Source: Roseospira marina (GTDB taxonomy: Bacteria; Pseudomonadota; Alphaproteobacteria; Rhodospirillales; Rhodospirillaceae). From it: a stretch of 64,000 bases of DNA. Shown here in pieces: positions 1-8,355 of the stretch; within the stretch, counting starts at the first letter, position 1, and every line of letters starts with the position of its first letter. The stretch is taken from NCBI RefSeq assembly GCF_014197855.1, contig NZ_JACIGJ010000012.1, forward strand, positions 1 to 64,000, read 5' to 3'. The translations under genes and the position numbers were made by a program. The notes beneath the pieces were generated by a model that made no database searches, had not been told where the DNA came from, and saw only the letters and a list, made by a program, of their open reading frames with translations.

Positions 1-204
1 GGCGCCGAGGCGGTGATCCCCTGCAATCCCACCCGAAAGCGGCTCATCGCCTACGACGCCCAAGCCTACAAGATGAGAAACACGGTCGAGCGGTGCTTCA
101 ACAAACTCAAGCACTTCCGCCGCATCGCCACGCGCTTCGACCGGCGTGCCATCCACTTCCTCGGCTTCCTGCAGATCGCAGCCGCCATGCTCTGGATGCG
201 CTGA
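1..204 (+). CDS. IS5-family transposase, C-terminal part (5' end outside window)
   Basis: The reading frame is open from base 1 and stops at 204. The last 60 or so residues carry the usual C-terminal block of IS5-type DDE transposases: a basic stretch, then RNTVERCFNKLKHFRRIATR, with the E of the DDE triad in VERCFNKLK, then a hydrophobic tail ending AAAMLWMR. The visible part shows no stop or frameshift, but without the 5' end an intact element cannot be told from a remnant. A second, clearly broken IS5-type copy lies near 52.7 kb. What is known of the family is that this region holds the catalytic glutamate. Confidence 0.8.
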   Translation, partial: GAEAVIPCNPTRKRLIAYDAQAYKMRNTVERCFNKLKHFRRIATRFDRRAIHFLGFLQIAAAMLWMR

Positions 205-240
205 ATGTCGAGTCAGCCTAAGGGGTGGGACCTCAAACGC

Positions 241-268
241 GCAACGGCGGCCCGGAGGCCGCCGTTGC
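241..268 (-). terminator. Hairpin downstream of tRNA-Arg
   Basis: Two perfect 12-bp GC-rich arms (241-252 and 257-268) close a 4-base loop. The hairpin lies about 20 bases past the 3' end of tRNA-Arg on the minus strand and is followed there by a short TTT run. It is most likely the tRNA terminator and could also stop read-through from the plus-strand transposase. Confidence 0.6.
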
Positions 269-290
269 GAGACGTAAGTGTCTGAAATTA

Positions 291-367
291 TGGCGCGCCC
301 GAGAAGATTCGAACTCCTAACCTTCTGATCCGTAGTCAGATGCTCTATCCAGTTGAGCTACGGGCGC
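291..367 (-). tRNA. tRNA-Arg(ACG)
   Basis: On the minus strand the 77 bases fold as a full cloverleaf. The acceptor stem GCGCCCG (367-361) pairs with CGGGCGC. There is a D-arm with GTAGCTCAACTGG, an anticodon stem TCTGA/TCAGA around loop CTACGGA, and a T-loop GTTCGAATC. The discriminator is G and the CCA end (293-291) is encoded. Anticodon ACG is normally edited to ICG and reads CGU, CGC and CGA. A strong promoter lies at 405-433. Confidence 0.97.
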
Positions 368-404
368 CCGGGGCAGCGGTCGGTGCCGCCGTCAGGGAGG
401 GCGG

Positions 405-433
405 TTTATACGGAACCCGCCGGATGCCGTCAA
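405..433 (-). promoter_or_regulatory. Sigma-70 promoter of tRNA-Arg
   Basis: On the minus strand, TTGACG (433-428) and TATAAA (410-405) are separated by exactly 17 bases. Five of six positions match the consensus in each hexamer. Transcription should start near 398, about 30 bases before the mature tRNA 5' end. Confidence 0.85.
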
Positions 434-972
434 GAGCCTTTTCGCCTTGGCACGGGGAGCACGCAGCCCGGGCGCGTCCGGAGCGCCGTCCGGGCATCAC
501 GACGTTCGGCCCCCCTGACCAAGCCCCCATCCGGGGGCCGGGCATGGACCCCAAATGCGGGGTCCCAAGTGCGGGCCCCGAGTGTGGCCATTGCACCGCA
601 CCCACACGCTCACACGCGAAACCCCACGCCGCGCCCGCGAAATGCGGCTTGTTCCGGTTGGGCGCTTTACGTAAACTCCCGGCACCTTGTATAACCCCTT
701 GTATCGTTGGGGGGTGCGGCAGACGCTTCCGGTGGCGGGGGGCACCAAGGACACGGTTTAGGGCCGCTCGTCCGCCGGATTCGGGCTGGAGGACGACCTT
801 CAGCCGGGAGGGGCGTTTCCGGTGCGGGTGACGAGCTCCGGACCCATCGTGCATGATCCGGGACAGAAACCACACGCGGTGCGCTCGAACTGCGGACCGA
901 CGGTCGCTTCGGGGATTCCCGGCTGCGACGGTGCAAGAACGACACCAAGAGATTACAAAAAGGTTTTCGCTC
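434..972. other. Intergenic region, no gene seen
   Basis: This GC-rich stretch holds open frames on both strands, but they overlap one another, lack ribosome sites and resemble no family. It must contain the promoter of the lipoprotein gene at 973. No clear -35/-10 pair was identified. An A-rich run just before the start (AAAAAGG) supplies its ribosome site. Confidence 0.5.
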
Positions 973-2076
973 ATGCCCCTTCGGAAACGTCACGTGGTCC
1001 TGGCAGCGGCGCTGCTGGCCCTGGCCGGATGTGATTCCGTCGGCAACCCCTTTCCTTCACTGAGCGGGCCGTCGTCCTCCTCCTATGCCGCCAACCAACC
1101 GCCGCAGTTGGGCAACACCTACTTCGAGCCGTCGGGCGTCTCGCCCGGGTCTCCGACCGGGACCTACGTTGGGCAAAAGGTGCAGGGCTTCCGGGCTGAG
1201 CTTGGCGAGCTTCAGGGCGCCATCCGCTCACAGAACGAACAGCTCCAGACCGTCCGCAACAAGACGATCCAGGACTCCCAGGCGTACCATGAGAACGTCG
1301 CGGGCATGAACGCGCGGCTTCAGGTCGGCACCACGCCGGGCAACCCGGTCCTGATGAATCGGTGGGAGCAGGCGCAGGGCCAGCTCAACACCATCAACGA
1401 CGACATCATCCTGATGAACCAGCTGTCGGCGCAGATCACCACCAGCTCCGCCATGGCGAACTACCTGCTGGATTCGGTCGGCGCCGCGTACTCCCTGTCG
1501 GGGGCCGTTGACGAGGACCACCGCCAGCTTCGCGTGGTCGAGGACGAGACCCAGCAGACCGTGGTGCTGATCGAACGCCTTCTGAACGAGCTGTCCCAGG
1601 ACATCGCCCGCCAGCAGCAGTACGTCGGCAACGAGAAGCAGAACCTCAACGCCCTCGCCCTGGCGATCAAGAACGGCCAACTCTATGGCACCAGCTTCGC
1701 GAACCGCCCCATTCTGGGCAACGCCAACGCCCAGATGGCGGCCTCGGGGCTGCCCGGACCGGGTGGCTTCGCCGGCGGCCAGCCGCTGGTGATGGTGCGC
1801 TTCGACCGCAATTCAGTGGATTACGAAACGGCGCTGTACGAGGCGGTCAACAACGCGCTGGCGCGCTACCCCAACGCCGGCTTCCAGGTCGTCGCGGTCG
1901 GTCCAGCCGTCAACGCGGTCGGCCAGTCCACCCAGAACACCGCGCAAGCCCGCCTGTATGCGGAGCGTGTGGTGCGCTCGCTCCAGTCCATGGGGGTCGA
2001 TCCGAACCGCATCGGCCTGTCGGCCACGACCAGCGCCTCCGCGCAGTTCCCGGAAGTCCACGTCCTGGTGCGCTGA
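973..2076 (+). CDS. OmpA-like-domain lipoprotein with coiled-coil region
   Basis: The 367-residue protein begins with a lipoprotein signal: basic MPLRKRH, a hydrophobic stretch and lipobox LALAGC with the lipidated Cys at residue 20. The middle (about 75-245) is rich in Gln, Asn and Glu with heptad-like runs, suggesting coiled coils. The last ~100 residues (from PLVMVRFDR) look like a divergent OmpA-type peptidoglycan-binding fold, including an A-x-x-YAERVVRSLQSMGV segment that matches the usual R-A-x-x-V-x-x-x-L helix. The start at 973 is chosen because it gives the lipobox and has AAAGG upstream; a longer frame from 853 has no signal. The likely role is an envelope anchor between outer membrane and peptidoglycan. 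The exact family is not recognised. Confidence 0.75.
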   Translation: MPLRKRHVVLAAALLALAGCDSVGNPFPSLSGPSSSSYAANQPPQLGNTYFEPSGVSPGSPTGTYVGQKVQGFRAELGELQGAIRSQNEQLQTVRNKTIQDSQAYHENVAGMNARLQVGTTPGNPVLMNRWEQAQGQLNTINDDIILMNQLSAQITTSSAMANYLLDSVGAAYSLSGAVDEDHRQLRVVEDETQQTVVLIERLLNELSQDIARQQQYVGNEKQNLNALALAIKNGQLYGTSFANRPILGNANAQMAASGLPGPGGFAGGQPLVMVRFDRNSVDYETALYEAVNNALARYPNAGFQVVAVGPAVNAVGQSTQNTAQARLYAERVVRSLQSMGVDPNRIGLSATTSASAQFPEVHVLVR

Positions 2077-2200
2077 CGACCGGACGGCCCTGCCGATGTG
2101 GTGGGGCCGATGCGGTGGGGCCGATTTGGTAGCGGCTGCGTGGCGGGAGACTCGACGGACGTCGACGCGGGCATCGCTCCCTCCGAACCGGTTCACGCGC

Positions 2201-2238
2201 AAAAAAACCCAGCGACGATGAGACAGTCTCATCGTCGC
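2201..2238 (-). terminator. Rho-independent terminator of the response regulator gene, with duplicated arm
   Basis: On the minus strand a perfect 12-bp stem (arms 2238-2227 and 2223-2212, loop of 3) is followed by TGGG and a run of seven T (2207-2201). It is a classic intrinsic terminator for the gene ending at 2392. The plus-strand unit ACAGTCTCATCGTCGC occurs twice in tandem (2223-2238 and 2239-2254), so one hairpin arm is duplicated and an alternative, longer-looped hairpin can form. Confidence 0.85.
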
Positions 2239-2286
2239 ACAGTCTCATCGTCGCGTGGCATGACCCCGTTGTGGCGCGATCGGCTC

Positions 2287-2397
2287 GAGAGCCTTTTTTG
2301 CGTGACACCGGAATCAAGCAGAAGTGCTTTATCACATTGATCTTTAAGAAAATCGTCGTCGCACTCGGCTCCAGATCGCTCGGGACTTGGTCTAGTG
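2287..2397. repeat. Dispersed intergenic repeat, copy 1
   Basis: This segment aligns with 37836-37945. Both begin AGAG, then TTTTGCGTGACA, then a variable part, then ATCGTCGTCGC, then CAGATCGCTCGGGA and end at CTAG. The ends match closely and the middle is diverged. Here the repeat sits between the response-regulator stop codon (2392-2394, inside the repeat edge) and its terminator, so it would be transcribed in that gene's 3' UTR. Confidence 0.6.
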
Positions 2398-2829
2398 CGA
2401 GGGCAGGCGCACCATATTGCGCCAGAAACTCTCGATGCCTTTGACCACCTCAATAAAGCGGTCGAAATCCACCGGTTTGACGATATAGCAGTTCGCGTGC
2501 AACTCATAGCCGTGCTGAATGTCGGACTCGGCCTGCGATGTCGTCAGCACGATCACGGGCGTGCGCTTCAGGGCATCATCCCGCTTGATTTCCGCAAGGA
2601 CCTCACGGCCGTCCTTGCGCGGCAGGTTCAGGTCGAGCAGGACGAGGTCCGGACGCGGCATGGAGGCGTAATGCCCCTCGGCCCGCATGAAGGCCATCGC
2701 CTCGATGCCGTCCTGGACAACATGGAGGCGCGTTTCGGAGCCCCCTTCCTTGAAGGCCTCCGACGCCAGTCGCGCGTCGCCTGGGTTGTCTTCGACAAGA
2801 AGGATGTCCATTGGCTTACCCTGACCCAT
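2392..2829 (-). CDS. Single-domain response regulator (Rcp1-like CheY)
   Basis: This 145-residue receiver domain has no output domain. It shows the acidic pair in LLVEDNPGD, the phospho-acceptor Asp in LVLLDLNLPRKDG, the Thr of VIVLTTSQ and the Lys of YIVKPVDF, all in order. The LNLPRKDG version and full length fit the Rcp1 group, which usually receives phosphate from phytochrome-like or PAS histidine kinases. The start at 2829 leaves a short MGQGKP leader and has AGGGGG upstream; a start at 2811 with AGGG seven bases upstream is equally possible. The neighbouring gene is a second, longer response regulator, suggesting one signalling unit. No kinase lies in the window. Confidence 0.9.
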   Translation of the reverse strand: MGQGKPMDILLVEDNPGDARLASEAFKEGGSETRLHVVQDGIEAMAFMRAEGHYASMPRPDLVLLDLNLPRKDGREVLAEIKRDDALKRTPVIVLTTSQAESDIQHGYELHANCYIVKPVDFDRFIEVVKGIESFWRNMVRLPSH

Positions 2830-3156
2830 TGCCCCCTGTCCGCCTTGCCTCGCTGACACACACGGCCCCATATCGCTCTCACGGAAACACATCGCGCCGT
2901 TGCCCCCCACCGCGAACGCCATATATCATGCGCCATTCGGCAGCCCTGGCGGTTCCTTCGCGCGCGACCGGCTCTCCGGGACACAATATACTGTGGTATA
3001 ATCGCGCCCCGCGCCACACCGGGTTCACGCACGATGCCGCCGCGTTTCGCTCTTGGCGTACCTGCCGTCGCACCCGGGCCCGGATCGCTCAGATGGTCCA
3101 CACTGCGGAAAAACATGGGGCGCGTGGACTGATGCCCTTCCGTTGATGACCGCACT
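2830..3156. other. Intergenic region upstream of the response regulator
   Basis: No coding signal was found. It holds a 5-bp-arm inverted repeat TATAC-TGTG-GTATA (about 2987-3000) followed by AAT. This AT-rich patch in GC-rich surroundings is a plausible promoter or operator for the downstream minus-strand gene. No good -35/-10 pairing could be fixed. Confidence 0.4.
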
Positions 3157-4446
3157 TTAGCACGCGGCGACCGGTCCGGAGAAGAACCGGATGGCGTTCT
3201 TCCCGCCCCTCTTCGCTTGGTACATCGCGGTGTCGGCGGCGTGCACCAGTTGGTCCTGGCTCAGCCCATGGTCGGGAATCATGGCGATTCCAATGCTGGC
3301 GGTCAGATGCGCCGCACCGATATCGCAGGCAAACGGGCGCTTGATTTCGCCCAGCAGCTTTTCCGCCACGGCAGCCGCGGCATTCCGGCCCCGCACCTCG
3401 GGTAGGATGACGACGAACTCGTCGCCCCCCAGCCGGGCCACTTCATCCGAAACGCGCACGGCCCCCCGCAGACGTCCAGCGATTTCGCGAAGCACGGTAT
3501 CGCCGACCGCGTGGCCCCGGGAATCATTCACCGCTTTGAAGCCGTCCAGATCCAGGAACAGCAGGGCCGCCTCGCGCTGATAGCGGGAGGCCTGTTCGAT
3601 GGTGCTGGCCAGAAGGCGGTTGAAGAGCTGGCGGTTCGCGAGCCCCGTCAGCGGGTCCGTGGTGGCCTGACGCAGCAACTCCTGCTCGGCGCGACGCCGA
3701 AACGCGATGTCGGTGAAAATCGCGACGTACCCCGCCGTGCCGCCGACAGCGTCGGTCACGACATTGATGCGCAGCCATTCCGGCGCGACCTTGCCGTCCT
3801 TGCGCCGTGACCAGATCTCGCCCTCCCATGCGCCCGTCTCGCGCAGTTGGCGCCACAGATCGTCATAGAATTGCGGTTCATGGACGCCGGAGCGCAGGAC
3901 GTTGGTCTGGCTGGCAATCACTTCGCTCTGGCGGTACCCGCTGATCCGGCAGTACGCGGGGTTCACGCGCACGACCTTGCCGGTGGCGTCGGTGACCATG
4001 ATCCCGGTGTCGATGTTCCGGAACGCGGCCTCGGCCAACAGAAGCCGCTGGTTGGCGCGATGCCGCTCGACCGCATACAGGATCGAGCGCTTCACCAATT
4101 GCCCGTCGCCGCGCCCCTTGACCATATAGTCCTGGGCGCCGCGCTGCACCGCCCCGATGGCGGTCTCGGTGGCGTCGAGCCCGGTCAGAACGACGATGGC
4201 GATATCGGCCCGCGCGCTGTGCAGGGTTTCCAACGTCTCGAGACCCTGCGAGTCGGGCAGACTGAGATCGACCAGGATGACATCGAACGAGTCGCGCGAC
4301 AGATCGATCAGGGCTTCGTTCAGGGTCGTGACGTGGGTAAAGGCGAGAGGAGTCCCGTCCGCTTCATCCAGCAAGAACTGGATAAGCTGCGCGTCCGCGA
4401 TGTTGTCCTCGATCAACAGGCACGACAGCCCGTCTCGCGTATCCAT
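3157..4446 (-). CDS. REC-PAS-GGDEF response regulator (diguanylate cyclase)
   Basis: The 429 residues divide into a receiver domain (about 8-125, phospho-Asp D60 in VILVDLSLPD), a PAS domain with PAC-like tail (about 137-255) and a GGDEF domain (about 260-425). The catalytic signature is intact as GGDEF (340-344). An RxxD product-inhibition site (R331-D334) lies five residues before it, so the protein should make cyclic di-GMP from GTP and be feedback-inhibited. There is no EAL domain. It is likely cytoplasmic, with activity set by phosphorylation and by whatever the PAS domain senses. It is separated by ~330 bases from the Rcp1-like regulator on the same strand, so each probably has its own promoter. 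Confidence 0.95.
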   Translation of the reverse strand: MDTRDGLSCLLIEDNIADAQLIQFLLDEADGTPLAFTHVTTLNEALIDLSRDSFDVILVDLSLPDSQGLETLETLHSARADIAIVVLTGLDATETAIGAVQRGAQDYMVKGRGDGQLVKRSILYAVERHRANQRLLLAEAAFRNIDTGIMVTDATGKVVRVNPAYCRISGYRQSEVIASQTNVLRSGVHEPQFYDDLWRQLRETGAWEGEIWSRRKDGKVAPEWLRINVVTDAVGGTAGYVAIFTDIAFRRRAEQELLRQATTDPLTGLANRQLFNRLLASTIEQASRYQREAALLFLDLDGFKAVNDSRGHAVGDTVLREIAGRLRGAVRVSDEVARLGGDEFVVILPEVRGRNAAAAVAEKLLGEIKRPFACDIGAAHLTASIGIAMIPDHGLSQDQLVHAADTAMYQAKRGGKNAIRFFSGPVAAC

Positions 4447-4872
4447 GTTCCGCCGCCACCGTCATCCGCTCGAGTCCAGGCGAGTCCGTGAGCCTTCGCC
4501 GGGCTCTGGGGCGGCACGACCGACGCAACCACCGCATGTCGGGCCCGCGCGGTGCGTGTCCGACCGCGTACAGCCACACCCCGGCCCCCCGGCACGGAAA
4601 GGGTGCTCGTACAGGCACCGCAGCCCAGCCCGCCCGGACAGAGTCGGTCGGGCCGTGCGCGGATCCCGGAGTCCTCCCGCCTCGTACGGCTTCCGAGGAT
4701 GGCCGGCCAAATATCCGAGTCCGTGTCTCGGAATTACCCTTGGCCGGGGGCGAACCTTTGATCTACCTGCGATTCAACACGGACCACGCCCCCGAGGTCA
4801 AGGTCCAAGACGAAGACTCTCGGCGGGGTTGATTGGGGGCCACCACCGGGGCCGCCCCGACGAGGACGACGG
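4447..4872. other. Intergenic region, no gene seen
   Basis: About 425 bases lie between the cyclase start and the end of the ABC1-kinase gene. Frames here are short, overlapping and unlike any family. It must contain the cyclase promoter. No convincing promoter, terminator or repeat was found. Confidence 0.4.
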
Positions 4873-6264
4873 TTAGGCGCTCTTCGGCGCGGATCCCGCC
4901 GGGGTGTCCTCATCCGCGAGGTTCAGGTCGGCGGCCTCCAGCGCCGCGCGCTGGCGGGCGGCCAGGGCGTTGACGTCGAAGTCGTCGATCAGATTGCGGA
5001 ACATCTGGTGCCAGTTGATCTCGGCCTTCAGGTGCAGGAACACCGAGCCGAGGCCGATGGCCGCGCGATCCATCAGGACGAATTCGCGCGGCGGCTTGAC
5101 GCCCCCGACCTTCTTGAGCTTCTCGTGCACGCCCTCGGCCACGGAGCGGCCCTGGTTGCCGCCGTTGGTCTCTTGGATGCGGCGGGTCCGGTCTTCCATC
5201 AAGGGAGCATAAATGAACCGCGCCCAGACGTTCAGAACCTCGATCAGCTCCTTATCGAGATTGGTGAAGCCCCAGTTCTCGTAGGCATGGACGGCGCGCT
5301 CCATGTCATCGTCGCGCAATGCGAAGAACAGGTCGATGACGCCCTCGACGAAGGTCGGGCGGAAGACGCGAATGGCGCCGAAATCCAGCAGATTGATGCT
5401 GGTGTCGTCGCGGACCGTGTAGTTGCCCAGGTGCGGGTCGCCGTGAATGACGCCGTATTCATAAAATGGCACATACCACGCCCGGAACATGTTCATGGCG
5501 ATCTCATTGCGGACCCCCGCCGGCGAATCGACGAAGGACAGCATCCGCTGGCCATCCAGCCAGGTCATGGTCAACAGGCGGCGCGTGGACAGATCCGGGA
5601 TCACCCGCGGGACGTGCACCGTCGGCACCTCCTGCAGCATGTGCCGGTACAACGCCATGTTGCGCGCCTCGCGCCCATAGTCGAGTTCCTCACGCAAGCG
5701 CTCGGTAATTTCGGCATGGATGTCGCTGGGGTCGATCGCGGTGTCGTAGCGCCGGTACAGCGTGATGATCCAGCGCAACTGCTTCAGGTCGGCCTCCACC
5801 ACGGACGCCATGTCCGGGTACTGCAGCTTGCAGGCCAGCGGGGTGCCGTCGTGCAGCGTGGCCCGGTGCACCTGCCCCAGCGAGGCCGCCGCCGCCGCCG
5901 TGGGTTCGAACGATCCGTAGCGGCTTTGCCAGTCGGCCCCCAGTTCGGTCTTCATGCGCCGGCGCACGAACGGCCCGCCCATGTGGGGCGCGTCGGCCTG
6001 AAGCTGCGCCAGTTCGCGCGAGAACTCCTCGGGCAGCGCCTCGGGGATCGACGACAGGATCTGGGCCACCTTCATCAGCGGCCCCTTCAGGCCGCCCAGG
6101 GCCTCGCGCAGATCCTCGGCCTGCCGGCTCTTGTCGAACTTCATGCCGAGATAGCGCTCGCCCGCCGCGCGCGCCGCGAACCCGCCCATGGTCGAGGAGA
6201 CCTGGGCGTAGCGGCGGACACGACCGCCGAAGTTGTTGGTTTCGCCTTTGCCGTGTTCGGCCAT
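4873..6264 (-). CDS. ABC1/UbiB-family atypical kinase
   Basis: The 463-residue protein shows the hallmarks of the ABC1 (UbiB/COQ8) family. There is a KxGQ-region equivalent in LKGPLMKVAQ (about residue 62), the Ala-rich AAAAASLGQVHRA loop replacing the kinase glycine-rich loop, the lysine in LACKLQYP, the catalytic-loop GVIHGDPHLGNY and the metal-binding LLDFGAIR. There is no C-terminal membrane segment, unlike UbiB itself. Family members support ubiquinone synthesis or bind lipid-like molecules, and protein-kinase activity is generally not shown. Its start lies 2 bases after the pepF stop, so the two genes form one transcript. A specific substrate cannot be read from the sequence. Confidence 0.85.
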   Translation of the reverse strand: MAEHGKGETNNFGGRVRRYAQVSSTMGGFAARAAGERYLGMKFDKSRQAEDLREALGGLKGPLMKVAQILSSIPEALPEEFSRELAQLQADAPHMGGPFVRRRMKTELGADWQSRYGSFEPTAAAAASLGQVHRATLHDGTPLACKLQYPDMASVVEADLKQLRWIITLYRRYDTAIDPSDIHAEITERLREELDYGREARNMALYRHMLQEVPTVHVPRVIPDLSTRRLLTMTWLDGQRMLSFVDSPAGVRNEIAMNMFRAWYVPFYEYGVIHGDPHLGNYTVRDDTSINLLDFGAIRVFRPTFVEGVIDLFFALRDDDMERAVHAYENWGFTNLDKELIEVLNVWARFIYAPLMEDRTRRIQETNGGNQGRSVAEGVHEKLKKVGGVKPPREFVLMDRAAIGLGSVFLHLKAEINWHQMFRNLIDDFDVNALAARQRAALEAADLNLADEDTPAGSAPKSA

Positions 6265-6266
6265 GG

Positions 6267-8138
6267 TCAGGCCACCTGCTCCAGTTCGTCGATGAAGCCC
6301 TTCAGCACGTCCAGGCCGCGCCGCCAGAACGCCGGGTCGCTGGCGTCCAGCCCGAACGGCGCCAACAGCTCGCGGTGGCGCAGCGTGCCGCCGGCCGCCA
6401 GCATGTCCAGGTATTTGTCCTGGAAGCCCTCGACCGTGCCCGACTGGTAGACCGCGTACAGGCTGTTCACCAGGCAGTCACCGAAGGCATAGGCGTAGAC
6501 GTAGAAGGGCGTGTGGATGAAATGCGGGATGTAGGTCCAGAACACCTTGTAGCCGTCGTCGAAGTCGAACGCCGGCCCCAGGCTCTCGGCCTGAACCTCC
6601 ATCCAGATGGCGTTGATGCGCTCTTCGGACAGCGCGCCCTCGCGGCGCTCCGTATGCACCTTACGCTCGAACTCGTGGAACGCGATCTGGCGCACCACGG
6701 TGTTCAGCATGTCCTCGACCTTGCCGGCCAGCATGGTGCGGCGACGACGCGGGTCGGTCTCCGCGTCGAGCATGGAGCGGAAGGTCAGCATCTCGCCGAA
6801 CACCGAAGCCGTCTCGGCCAGGGTCAGCGGCGTGTCGGCCAGCAGCACGCCCTTGGGCGCGGCCAGCACCTGATGGACGCCGTGGCCCAGTTCGTGCGCC
6901 AGCGTCATGACGTCGCGGGTGCGACCCATGAAATTCAGCAGCAGGTACGGGTGCGCCGACGGCACGGTCGGATGCGCGAACGCGCCCGAGGTCTTACCCG
7001 CGCGCGGCGGCACGTCGATCCAGGCGTTATCGAAGAACCGCCGGCCCACATCGGCCATGCGGGGGCTGAACGCGCCGTAGGCGCTCAGCACGGTGTCGCG
7101 CGCCTGATCCCAGGTGAAGCGCCGGTCCTCGGCGTCCGGCAGCGGGGCGTTCCGGTCCCAGGTCGCCAGTTTGTCCTGGCCGAACCAGCGCGCCTTCATC
7201 CCGTAGTACCGGTGCGCCGTGTCCGCGAACGAGTCCTTCACCGCGGCCACCAGGGCGTCGACGACCGAATCCTCGACCTGATTGGCCAGATTGCGCGCCG
7301 CCATGGGGTGGTCGTACCGGCGCCACTGGTCGTCGATCTGCTTGTCCTTGGCCAGCGTGTTCGTGATGTGCGCGAACAGCCGCGTCTGCCCCGACAGCCC
7401 CTGACCGATGGCCTTGGCCGCCGCCTCGCGGCGGGCACGGTCGGTGTCGGAAAGCTGGTCCAACGCCTCCGTCACGGTGCGGGACTCGCCGTCGATGTCG
7501 AACCGCATGTGGGCCAGGGTCTCGTCGAACAGCCGCACCCAGGCGGAACGTCCGGCCACGTCCTTTTCGTGCAGCAGCCGCTCCATCGCCTCCGGAAGCT
7601 CATGGTTCCGGAACATGCGCAGGTCGCGCAGCCACGACTGGAATTTGGCCGCCTCCGGCGCCGTCAGACGCTCGGCCAGGGCGTCGTCGTCGATCTGGTT
7701 GATCTCCAGCGTGAAGAAGAGCAGCCGGGAGGAGATCTCCGTCACCGCCTCGTGCAGGCCCTGATAGAACCGCCCGACGGTCGGGTCGGTCTGGTCCGTG
7801 GCATGGCGAAGCTGGGCGAACGACATCAGGCGGTACAGCGTTTCGCTGATCCGCTCGTACTCCGCGATCGCCGCCCCGAGGTCCGCACCGGACAGGCCGG
7901 CCACGGTGCCCATGTAACGGTCGCGGAAGGCGGTCGCGGCCGTGCCCGCAGCCTCCCGGTCGGCGGTCAGGGCGGGGTCGTCTGGACCCGCGTACAGGTC
8001 GCTCAGGTCCCAGGCCGGCAGGTCGTGTGGCGCGGCGTCGGTACGTTCGGCGGGGCGCGTCACGGGGGCGGCGCCCTCCGGCGCGCGGAGGGACGACCGA
8101 TGGCGGGCGGCGTCAGAAACGGCGGGTCGATGGATCAT
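6267..8138 (-). CDS. pepF: M3-family oligoendopeptidase F
   Basis: This 623-residue zinc metallopeptidase of the PepF branch of M3 has active site HELGH (415-419) in MTLAHELGHGVHQ. It matches the usual ~600-residue length after a short, Pro/Ala-rich N-terminal extension (1-40) that may not all be translated. The final third contains the conserved aromatic-rich block around VYAYAFGDCLV. The enzyme should cleave short cytoplasmic peptides. It is first in a two-gene operon with the ABC1 kinase and is divergent from the acyl-CoA synthetase. Confidence 0.92.
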   Translation of the reverse strand: MIHRPAVSDAARHRSSLRAPEGAAPVTRPAERTDAAPHDLPAWDLSDLYAGPDDPALTADREAAGTAATAFRDRYMGTVAGLSGADLGAAIAEYERISETLYRLMSFAQLRHATDQTDPTVGRFYQGLHEAVTEISSRLLFFTLEINQIDDDALAERLTAPEAAKFQSWLRDLRMFRNHELPEAMERLLHEKDVAGRSAWVRLFDETLAHMRFDIDGESRTVTEALDQLSDTDRARREAAAKAIGQGLSGQTRLFAHITNTLAKDKQIDDQWRRYDHPMAARNLANQVEDSVVDALVAAVKDSFADTAHRYYGMKARWFGQDKLATWDRNAPLPDAEDRRFTWDQARDTVLSAYGAFSPRMADVGRRFFDNAWIDVPPRAGKTSGAFAHPTVPSAHPYLLLNFMGRTRDVMTLAHELGHGVHQVLAAPKGVLLADTPLTLAETASVFGEMLTFRSMLDAETDPRRRRTMLAGKVEDMLNTVVRQIAFHEFERKVHTERREGALSEERINAIWMEVQAESLGPAFDFDDGYKVFWTYIPHFIHTPFYVYAYAFGDCLVNSLYAVYQSGTVEGFQDKYLDMLAAGGTLRHRELLAPFGLDASDPAFWRRGLDVLKGFIDELEQVA

Positions 8139-8355
8139 GCGGAACTCTCCCTTTCACGTTCGCGATATGGTGACGTGACGCGCCCGCGTCCACCGTCGTG
8201 TTTTCGCAACGCGCAGGGGCGCGCGCCCGCGCGACTTCGCTCTTGCCTTCGCGGGCGCGGACGACCAAGAAAGGGGCCGGTCCAGAACCGCAAGCAAACA
8301 CAAGACGATCCGGCGGACTCGCCCGACCGGATCCGGATCCCCGGGAGCGACGTCC

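Noticed and set aside
345-974. 209-codon minus frame and overlapping frames upstream of the lipoprotein
   Set aside because: It runs through the tRNA promoter and tRNA end. No family likeness.
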